From Thermothielavioides terrestris NRRL 8126 (Eukaryota > Ascomycota > Sordariomycetes > Sordariales > Chaetomiaceae), in contig NC_016457.1 in the NCBI RefSeq assembly GCF_000226115.1, positions 1,736,001 to 1,800,000 of the forward strand: a DNA stretch of 64,000 nt. The letters are read 5' to 3'. Both the position numbers and the translations under genes were made by a program. Of the stretch, positions 56,407 through 64,000 are shown in pieces; the stretch's first letter is position 1, and each line of letters begins with the position of its first letter. The notes beneath the pieces are model-generated. The model was not told the origin of the DNA, did no database searches, and worked only from the letters and a program-made list of their open reading frames with translations.

Positions 56407-57864
56407 ATGCCTGCCTCACTACGGACGATCGCTCCGTTCCTGCGGACGGCGCGCCTCTCCCTTAGACAGACCCAGAGCCCGCTTGTCTCGCTGCAGCGCC
56501 AGGCCAGGACGCCTGTCCTTAACTTCGCGCGCACTTACGCCGTCTTCGAGCGCACCAAGCCTCACGTCAACGTCGGTATGCAAATTGCCCGCCATGTGTT
56601 GTCGCCCTGCTGCTGACAGTTGCTTCCCAGGCACAATTGGTCACGTCGACCACGGAAAGGTCCGGCCGATGCCCCGTCGCGCTTCCCCCTTGGCTTTGCA
56701 ATCCCCTTAAACTGACTCTTCCCCCGATAGACGACCCTCTCCGCCGCCATCACCAAGCGACAGTCCGAGAAGGGCCTGGCCAACTTCCTTGACTATGGCG
56801 CCATTGACAAGGCCCCCGAGGAGCGGAAGCGCGGTATCACCATCTCGACCGCCCACATCGAGTACTCGACCGAGAAGAGGCACTACTCGCACGTCGACTG
56901 CCCCGGTCACGCCGATTACATCAAGAACATGATTACCGGTGCCGCCAGCATGGACGGCGCCATCATCGTCGTCGCCGCGTCGGATGGTCAGATGCCCCAG
57001 ACCCGTGAGCACTTGCTGCTGGCCCGCCAGGTCGGTGTCCAGCGCATCGTCGTCTTCGTCAACAAGGTCGACGCCATCGAGGACCCGGAAATGCTGGAGC
57101 TGGTCGAGATGGAGATGCGCGAGCTGCTTACGTCGTACGGCTTCGATGGCGACAACACCCCCGTCGTCCTCGGCTCCGCCCTGTGCGCGCTGGAAGGCAA
57201 GCGCCCCGAAATCGGCGAGTCCAAGATCGACGAGCTCTTGAATGCGGTCGACGAATGGATCCCCACGCCCGAGCGTGACACCGAGAAGCCGTTCCTCCTG
57301 CCCATCGAGGACGTCTTCTCCATCGGCGGCCGCGGCACCGTCGTTTCGGGCCGTGTCGAGCGGGGCGTCCTGAAGAAGGATGCCGACGTCGAGATCATCG
57401 GCAAGGGCACCGAGATCATCAAGACCAAGGTCACCGACATCGAGACCTTCAAGAAGTCGTGCGACGAGTCCAGGGCCGGTGACAACTCGGGCCTGCTGCT
57501 CCGCGGTATCCGCCGCGAGGACGTCCGCCGCGGCATGGTCGTCGCCGCGCCCGGCACCGTCACCGCGCACAAGAAGTTCCTCCTTTCGCTCTACGCGCTC
57601 ACCAAGGAAGAGGGCGGCCGCCACACCGGCTTCCACCAAAACTACCGCCCCCAGATCTTCATCCGCTCCGCCGACGAGGCCTGCACCCTCACCTTCCCCG
57701 AGGGCACCGAGCACCCCCACTCCAAGATCGTCATGCCCGGCGACAACGTTGAGATGGTTGCCGAGCTCCACCAGCCCATCGCCGTCGAGGCCGGCATGCG
57801 CGTGACCATCCGCGAGGGCGGCCGCACCGTCGCCACCGGTCTCGTGACCCGGATCATCGAGTAA
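56407..57864 (+). CDS. TUF1: mitochondrial elongation factor Tu
   Basis: GTPase that brings aminoacyl-tRNA to mitochondrial ribosomes. Exons 56407-56575, 56631-56659, 56731-57864, 443 residues. A mitochondrial targeting leader ([20 protein letters not shown], ~45 residues, Arg/Ser-rich, no acids) precedes [21 protein letters not shown]-loop GHVDHGKT is about 60-67, and the 29-base second exon encodes nearly all of it. Switch [26 protein letters not shown] in [12 protein letters not shown], and SALCALEG follow; the domain 2 and 3 blocks [34 protein letters not shown] and [20 protein letters not shown] are canonical EF-Tu. Strong, even codon use with C/G third bases suggests high expression. 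Confidence 0.98.
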
Positions 57865-58816
57865 ACGGCTGCCCGGCGGCAGTGAAATGTACGATGTCGG
57901 GGAAGCGCAAGGCATCCACACAAGACGGTGTGGTGTGTGTGCACAAGAGAGGGAGGCCGACCGGATCTGGGTCCCGTGGTTTCTTGTGGGCAGGGCGGAG
58001 CGGCTAGGCGCTGCGGAGTTCAAAGCCCGCTGTACAATGTATGTACAATCTGTGTCTATGGATGTATTGTTTTTATGATGGCGCCGTTGCTTGGGAGCTG
58101 CGCCCATGTGTGACCATTTGAGGGCTCAGAGATCTCCCCTCCCCTTATAGAGTTGTTCTTACCCTTGTAGTATAGAAGAAATATGCATACACGGGGCAAA
58201 TAATGAAGGTTGATGAACGCACGCCTGGGTCAGCCGTTCAGTCATACCAGTCTGCTAAGGGGGTATCATCGACTTGGGAAGAGTAGGGTTGCAATGGGCA
58301 GCGTCTGTTCCGAGAACGGTCGAGGAGTCTGCGGACACACACCTCATGAAGCCAAAGTGTTCCATATCCCATACGCAGTAATCCGTACTCCTGCCTCCTA
58401 TCCCAACCGTGTCGATTCCCCAGCAACGAACAGGATAGCAGCGGCCAGTGGCGGGCAAGATTACACGGGTGGATGAGTGCGTAGGATTCATTCCGAATTG
58501 GTATTTCCCCTTTGCCGGCGCGACTCGTGCAAGCAAGAAACCCCGCCGTGTGAACTCCATAGCCCGGTGAACTTGGGGGTAAAAGCCCGCAGTGCTTCCT
58601 CTAAGTCCGCATATGGCCCTGGCCCCCAGCTCCGGCTCCTTCCGTTCCCGAGCAACCCAAGCAAGAACAACACATGCCTTGGCGCCGGCCTGTTGGAATC
58701 GTTTTTTGGCGTCATAGAGACGCCGCCGGTCCGCTTCTCAACCCATCCACACACCTCGCGTCTCAATCCCCCCTCGACTCAACCCCTGGCTGCCATCGTT
58801 TGTTTCGGTCGTTCGT
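57865..58816. other. convergent 3' intergenic region
   Basis: Between the ends of TUF1 and the S29 gene. A CAGTAATCCGTACTCC string occurs near 58376-58391. No gene seen. Confidence 0.45.
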
Positions 58817-59204
58817 TTACCGGTACTGATGAGAAGAACCCAGTTAGATAGATCCCTCCCCTGGAAGGCGCCCACGCGCCGACTCGAACATATTGGGACC
58901 GGCTGGCAGTGTTCAAGTAGCGGCGTACCTTGACGAAGCCAATGTCGGCGGCCTTCTCGCGGAAGCACTGACGGCAGATGTTGAGGCCGTACTTGCGGAT
59001 CAGACCGGCAGTGTGGTTGCAGACGCGGCTGTGTTGTTCCAAGACGCCCACTGGTCAGCATTTCTTCTTACTTCTTCTTCGTCATTGCTTCTCCTCCCCT
59101 CCTCTTCATCCTCCGTTGCTCGTCTGCTTCGTCTGGACCTACCAAGAGCGGGAGCCCTTGCCGTAGTTGCGCGGGCGCGAGTTCCAGACGTTATCGTGAG
59201 CCAT
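58817..59204 (-). CDS. RPS29: 40S ribosomal protein S29 (uS14)
   Basis: Exons 59204-59143, 59028-58929 and 58825-58817, exactly 56 residues. Spliced it reads [20 protein letters not shown], then [36 protein letters not shown]. The four Cys of the zinc site (CRVC and CRQC) are present; it sits in the head of the small ribosomal subunit. The last exon is only nine bases (Tyr, Arg, stop), and without it the protein would end with a wrong tail. The first intron splits the first zinc Cys codon. The 5' end faces the PDI gene across a shared promoter region. Confidence 0.97.
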
Positions 59205-59783
59205 TTTGACGATGGAAGGCTTGTTCGGTTTCCGCTTGCGAGAGCAGGAGAATTGGCTGCGGGAGAAACGGGGAGTTGTGTCGTCTTGAGGACGCCGTCG
59301 GCCGAGATTTCGATTCGTGCAAAGCCGCGCTGGTCAAAATTGGCGGAGACTTTTTTGTGCGGGAGGGCTTGCCAATTGGGTGGCTGTGGGAATGTGGCGT
59401 GCGTGGCTGGTTATCTTATCGTTTATCAAGAGCAGCATGACAGTGCCGGTTGGTTCTGTTGGCACAGTGATGGTTCTGCGGTGTGGTTCTCGCTTGCGGG
59501 GCAGTGCCAGGGCCAGGGGTGAGCTCCTCCAATGCTCAATGCTGACAGTGGCTTGATGGGCAAAGTGGCATCTTCTGACGGCGATTTCAAAGCAGCCCGT
59601 TGCCCGTTGCCACCCTTTCTGTTGCTCCCAGACTTGGGTTAGTTTATTTTTGGCGGGCGGTCGACTTCTTTTTTCATCTCATTTTGCTGCCAGAGTCGCA
59701 TTGAGGTGCATAATTGTAAAAATCCAATTCTCCCTTCACCTCCGACCAGCCGCCGTGGTGTTCGGTACCTATTCTTGATCGCC
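59205..59783. promoter_or_regulatory. divergent promoter region RPS29 / PDI
   Basis: 579 bases between divergent starts of two presumably highly expressed genes. I see pyrimidine tracts just before the PDI start (59667-59742) but no certain UPR element. Confidence 0.45.
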
Positions 59784-60990
59784 ATGGTGCTCATCAAGAG
59801 CTTCGTGCTCGCCAGCCTCGCAGCTGCGGCTGCCGCCAAGTCGGCTGTCCTCGACCTCATCCCGGATAACTTCGACAAGGTGGTCCTTAAATCCGGCAAG
59901 CCGACGCTGGTCGAATTCTTCGCGCCGTGGTGCGGCCACTGCAAGAACCTCGCGCCCATCTACGAGGAGCTCGCGCTTGCCTTCGAGCATGCCAAAGACA
60001 AAGTACAGATCGCCAAGGTCGACGCCGATGCCGAGCGGGACTTGGGCAAGCGCTTCGGCGTGCAGGGCTTCCCGACCCTGAAGTTCTTCGACGGCAAGAG
60101 CGACAAGCCTACCGAGTACAACGGGGGTCGGGACCTTGAGAGCTTGTCCAACTTCATCACCGAGAAGACTGGCGTGCGGGCGAGGAAGAAGGTGGCGAAG
60201 CCCAGCAGCGTGGTCATGCTTACGGACTCGACGTTCAAGCAGCACATTGGCGGGGACAAGAACGTCCTGGTGGCCTTTACCGCCCCGTGGTGCGGCCGTA
60301 AGTTATCTAGATCCGCTGGTTGTTCTTTCCCGAGACCTGCGCTGACGATCCGCAGACTGCAAGAACCTCGCGCCCACCTGGGAAAAGCTCGCCGAGAACT
60401 TTGCCAACGAGCCCAACGTCCTGGTCGCGAAGGTTGACGCCGATGCCGAGACGGGCAAGGCCACCGCTGCCGAGTACGGCGTGAAGGGGTACCCGACCAT
60501 CAAGTTCTTCCCGGCAGGCAGCACCACGCCCGAGGATTACAGCGGCGCGCGGTCCGAGGAGGCGTTTGTCACCTTCCTGAACGAGAAAGCGGGCACGCAC
60601 CGCGCGGTCGGCGGCGGCCTCGACGCGGTGGCCGGCACCATCGAGTCGCTCGACGCCGTCGTCGCGAAGCTCGTCGGCGGCACTGCGCTAAGCGAGGCGG
60701 CGGCTGAGGCGAAGAAGACTGCCGAGAGCCTCACGGACAAGGCGCAGGCCAAGCATGCCGAGTACTACCTCCGGGTCTTTGAGAAGCTGGGCAAGAGCGA
60801 GGAGTATGCGGCCAAGGAGCTCGCCCGTCTCGAGGGCATCATCAAGAAGGGCGGCTTGGCGCCCACCAAGCTGGACGAGCTCACCAGCAAGACCAACATC
60901 CTGCGCAAGTTCGTCGAGAAGCCGACGGAGAGCGAGGACAAGGAGGAGAAGGAGGAGAAGGAGGAGAAGGCGGCGAAGGAGGAGCTTTAA
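59784..60990 (+). CDS. protein disulfide isomerase, ERp38/TigA type
   Basis: ER lumen oxidoreductase that makes and rearranges disulfides. Exons 59784-60297 and 60356-60990, 382 residues. Signal peptide MVLIKSFVLASLAAAAAAKS. Two thioredoxin domains: [20 protein letters not shown] with CGHC at 50-53 and [20 protein letters not shown] with CGHC at 170-173; the intron falls between the Gly and His of the second site. VQGFPTLKFF and VKGYPTIKFF carry the cis-Pro. The C-terminal ~100 residues (KHAEYYLRVFEKLGKSEEYA) are an ERp29-type helical domain, giving the a-a'-D layout of fungal TigA/ERp38. The end is a Lys/Glu run closing in Lys-Glu-Glu-Leu, a variant ER retention signal instead of HDEL. Confidence 0.97.
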
Positions 60991-61238
60991 CTCTGAGACG
61001 AAGATTCCATACCATGGTCTGGCTGAACTAGCAATGTACAATTCCAATTCCATGAAGGTTACATCTCGGGTCTCGGCTGATCTGGGGCTCAAGAAAATGG
61101 CGCCGGCTTGTTCCGTGACAACTGATGTTACCCGGCACCTGGTTCACCAAGCGACGCTATCCCATGCTCCTCCCGTCAAACTCCGCAAACTCCGTATGCT
61201 CCTGCCTGCAAACAAACCGCTATCCATAACCCCAAGCA
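60991..61238. other. convergent 3' intergenic region
   Basis: 248 bases between the ends of the PDI and HSBP1 genes; no gene seen. Confidence 0.5.
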
Positions 61239-61656
61239 TCAGTTAGACCCAGAGTTCTTCTCTTTGTTGGCCGTCAACTGCGCCTCAAGGTTGTCCAGCC
61301 GGCGCGACATCTCGTCCACTAGAACCCATGTCAGCGTGCGTGTTGTGCGGGCCGGCAAGTGAGTGCATGCTCTCATAATGCGGCCACGGCAAGGCAAACC
61401 TACTCTTGGCGAATATCTCGCTGGAGATGCCGGCGAACTTGTTGGACAGCGTGTTGAGCAGGTCCTCGATGTGAGCCGTCAGCTCGCCGCGGGCGTCGTC
61501 GATTGTCTGCTGCAAAGCGGTGAGTGGGATGCAAATCGGAGTAAGTACCTATCCTATGTCTGTATGGGGGGGATGGGTCTGAGATGGGGGGGTTTGAGGG
61601 GGTGAGCGCACGCTTGCGGTTTGGCTGGCCGCTGTTGAATCGTTCTTGGACGCCAT
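61239..61656 (-). CDS. heat shock factor-binding protein 1 homologue
   Basis: Exons 61656-61612, 61509-61404 and 61318-61239, 76 residues, the same size as human HSBP1. MASKNDSTAASQTASQTIDD leads into a single coiled coil: LTAHIEDLLNTLSNKFAGIS, SEIFAKMDEMSRRLDNLEAQ. The MDEMSRRLDNLE end is diagnostic. HSBP1 forms coiled-coil oligomers, binds the trimerisation domain of HSF1 in animals and also acts with the WASH complex; fungal role is inferred. Because no exon is longer than 106 bases, this gene would be missed by simple open-frame searches. Confidence 0.93.
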
Positions 61657-62279
61657 ATTCGCTTGTTTCTGAGATTACAGTCTGAATCTTTTGGGAGAGA
61701 TTCAGAGAAGGGGTGTGAGGCGGGTTGGTGCTTGACTTGGCAGCGTGCAACCTGCTACCTTTAATGTCTTACAACAGATGGGAGGGTTCTATGAAAGCGG
61801 AACTGAGAGACTTCGCCAGGAAACCTAGGGGGACTGCACTGTGCATAGCACTTGCAGCACTGTATCCGCAGTGTAGCCTTAACTGCCAAGTGGGGCCGCC
61901 ACTGCCATGGATGTTACACTGGACATGGATGACTGTATCCGGCAGTTCACCTCACTTCAACTCTTCCAGTCCTTGAACAGGCGAACCATCAGCGCCTGTT
62001 GTTCTCACATCTCTCCCAAAGCGAACAATCTGTTTCTACTTGTCGGTCTCGGGAAAAGTCCAACCTTTACGTTTTATGAAATGAAGCAGTAGCCGAAGCG
62101 GCCAGGTAACCGAGTGACCCGTTCCGGGCTCGAGCTTGTACGTGTCAGGCCGCTCATCGATGAACAATCTGTTCCAACCGTCCGGATCCGTCAGCGAACG
62201 AACCATGACCCCTCTGCTCTGCCCATAACATCACGAACTTGGCACGCCCAAGCGATGATTCACATCCCCTCCCGCTGCC
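61657..62279. promoter_or_regulatory. divergent promoter region HSBP1 / Dsc1
   Basis: 623 bases between divergent starts. I found no clear heat shock element (nGAAn repeats). No gene seen. Confidence 0.4.
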
Positions 62280-64000
62280 ATGCCTTCCATATCGCGCGAA
62301 AATGCGAGAATCTGGCTGCTTCTCACCATCTTCTTCCTGACCATCCTCTCCCGGAATGACGGCCCCGCCCTGATCACGGGCCCCTTCATGGGCGCATCCC
62401 GCCTCGGCCGCCTGCGCGATGCGCACCGCGTGCTGAACAGCACAAAATGGGGCGACTTCGACCCTCACGAAGCCGTGGAGGATGCGCCGCCGTGGCAGGC
62501 TCCCCGCTTCCTCAACCTGACCGGCTTCCGCCAGACCGACGGCTATGCCTGGGTCGATCTCCCCTACTTCAGGGACCGCTGCCGTCAGTGGAGCCGCCAC
62601 GCCTATCCGCCGAAGGACGGTCCCGACGAGTGGGACCATGGGCCGGTTCCCAAGACGTGGCAGAATGCGACCGGCACCGTGCATGGGAAATGGGTGCGGC
62701 GCCCGGGCTCGGTCGTCAGGAAGGCGAGCGGCTACAATCTCACCGCGATTGCCCCCGGCGTCGACTGGGTAGACAGCCACGTCGAATGGGGCTGGAACGT
62801 GACTGGCTCCCACGGCACGATCTTGCTGCGGCTGGCTGAGGACGCTGACGACGCGCCGTATGAGGAGGAGACAGAGGAGGGCCAGCGCCCGCGGTCGGCG
62901 GGCATGGCAAGAGAGATTTCGGCCGTGGCCGACATCCAGGACGAGGCAAATTCGGCACCCAGCTTCGCCGTCCGACTCCATGGCGTGCACTGGCCGCGGC
63001 AGGGCTCCATCCTACTGACGACGACAACCGAAAAGTTCTCCGGCATCTTTGGCCTGCCTCATCTCGCCCCCGGACCGGACTTCTTCCAGTCGAGCCAGAA
63101 ACTGCTGAACCGGACTCTGGGAGAAGTCCTCCGCAAGAAGGAGCGCAGGCGATTTGCGGACCCCAGCAACCCTTGGACCCCGGTGGTCGAAGAGGAGATT
63201 TCGGTTCCGCTGCCGCGTTGCGAGTACATCATGTATTTGCAGCTTCATCCGCTGGACCCCATATTTATCGGCGAGACCGGGCTCGACGACCAGCTGGTCC
63301 CCGTCGTCGATCAGCTTGAGAATGAGCTCCGATTCCCCACCGGCGCGCCCTCCAGAGGCACCCCGGACCTGCGCATGTCGCTCGTCGCATGGTCTCCGGA
63401 TTGTGCCTACTACCTCGAGTCCAAGGGCCCACCGCTATTCCCTTCGGTCGAGGGGCAGCACCTCGTCGGCGTCAAATCAGAGGTCCTGCTGTCTCGGACC
63501 AAGGCGTGGATGTTCGGGTTCGCCGCCGTTCTCATGGCACAGCTGTGGCTGCTCAAAACGCAAATGAAGGAGTCAAATACCCCGTCTACGCTCGGGCGTA
63601 TCAGTTTCCAGACGATCGCTATGATGCTGCTGGCCGATGGCCTGGTCTTTGCATGCTCGTCGGCCTGGAGCCTCTCGGCCACCAACACGTTCCTCCCTTC
63701 GCTGATCCTCACCTTTGCCGCCTTCATGTCCATGGCCATCGGCGCTGGGTTCCTGTCCGAGATTCACAAGCACCAAGAGCCGGAGCGGCGGCGCGAGCAG
63801 AATAGAACCAACGAAGCCAACGCATCACGCACCCCTCCCGCCGCGGCCCCGTCCCCCGCCGCTGCCACATCAACTTCCCCCGGCATGCTTCCTGCCCCCG
63901 TGACCGCCGGAAGCGCTGCTCGTCCTTCCTCGCCCCCAGTCATCATTCCCTCCGACCAAGACATCGACGCCGAAATAGCCGAGAACGCCGCCTCAGGCGC
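62280..64000 (+). CDS. Golgi Dsc E3 ligase subunit, Tul1/Dsc1-like (3' partial)
   Basis: Open from the ATG at 62280 to the window end, 573 codons with no intron seen. MPSISRENARIWLLLTIFFL is a signal or first membrane helix. A large lumenal domain follows with Asn-glycosylation sites (NLTGF, NATGT, NLTA, NVTGS, NRTLG) and VHGKWVRRPGSVV, NSAPSFAVRLHGVHWPRQGS and IMYLQLHPLDPIFIGETGLD, typical of Tul1/Dsc1. Membrane helices then start at KAWMFGFAAVLMAQLWLLKT, FQTIAMMLLADGLVFACSSA and TNTFLPSLILTFAAFMSMAI. The window ends in a Pro/Ala/Ser cytosolic loop, before the remaining helices and the C-terminal RING-H2 that would recruit the E2. In fission yeast the complex triggers SREBP cleavage. It is divergent from HSBP1. 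Confidence 0.92.
   Translation, partial: MPSISRENARIWLLLTIFFLTILSRNDGPALITGPFMGASRLGRLRDAHRVLNSTKWGDFDPHEAVEDAPPWQAPRFLNLTGFRQTDGYAWVDLPYFRDRCRQWSRHAYPPKDGPDEWDHGPVPKTWQNATGTVHGKWVRRPGSVVRKASGYNLTAIAPGVDWVDSHVEWGWNVTGSHGTILLRLAEDADDAPYEEETEEGQRPRSAGMAREISAVADIQDEANSAPSFAVRLHGVHWPRQGSILLTTTTEKFSGIFGLPHLAPGPDFFQSSQKLLNRTLGEVLRKKERRRFADPSNPWTPVVEEEISVPLPRCEYIMYLQLHPLDPIFIGETGLDDQLVPVVDQLENELRFPTGAPSRGTPDLRMSLVAWSPDCAYYLESKGPPLFPSVEGQHLVGVKSEVLLSRTKAWMFGFAAVLMAQLWLLKTQMKESNTPSTLGRISFQTIAMMLLADGLVFACSSAWSLSATNTFLPSLILTFAAFMSMAIGAGFLSEIHKHQEPERRREQNRTNEANASRTPPAAAPSPAAATSTSPGMLPAPVTAGSAARPSSPPVIIPSDQDIDAEIAENAASG

Noticed and set aside
56707..58107. 466-codon minus-strand open frame
   Set aside because: Antisense shadow of mitochondrial EF-Tu; its repetitive Asp/Gly/Leu composition comes from EF-Tu codon bias.

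Overview
The window is a gene-rich piece of nuclear chromosome from a filamentous ascomycete, most likely a sordariomycete and possibly near Chaetomiaceae (the rank below Pezizomycotina is inference). It is GC-rich. Nearly every gene is broken by short GT-AG introns of about 50-140 bases, and the content is typical Pezizomycotina housekeeping with single genes on alternating strands, no operons, rRNA, convincing tRNA, CRISPR or prophage. I rebuilt exon structures by hand. In every multi-exon model the summed exon length is a multiple of three and family motifs read across the junctions.

Layout, left part: a partial JMJD7-like hydroxylase; SPB1 (rRNA methyltransferase, -); a Cdt2-like WD40 protein (+); a heme-oxygenase-like membrane protein (-); a THI74/SLC35F-type transporter (-); YPT7/Rab7 (-); a Mg-chelatase/MoxR-like protein (+); the Golgi GDPase GDA1 (-); a 2EXR-domain protein (+); a PPPDE-thioredoxin-PUL fusion (+); a kinesin-3-like motor (+); an unrecognised acidic nuclear-type protein (-).

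Middle and right: a 4EHP-class eIF4E (+); a centrin-like degenerate EF-hand protein whose first exon is only the ATG (-); glyoxalase II (-); LAS1 (ITS2 nuclease, -); LYS9 saccharopine reductase (-); a conserved low-complexity protein (-); then about 7.2 kb without a supportable gene. That gap holds the best non-genic find, a 378-bp element with 37-bp inverted ends, a 9-10 bp target duplication and an internal telomere-like 18-bp triplicate repeat. It is followed by a PfkB sugar kinase (-), NAD kinase (+), a secreted Ala-rich protein (-), mitochondrial EF-Tu (+), ribosomal protein S29 (-), an ER protein disulfide isomerase (+), HSBP1 (-) and the 5' part of the Golgi Dsc E3 ligase Tul1/Dsc1 (+), cut by the window end.

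Shared themes are inferred from families only: ribosome formation and translation (SPB1, LAS1, S29, 4EHP, EF-Tu), ubiquitin/SUMO turnover (Cdt2, PPPDE-PUL, Dsc1) and the secretory or endomembrane system (GDA1, YPT7, PDI, Dsc1). The genes are not arranged as a metabolic or defence cluster, and I did not find a clearly new multi-gene system.
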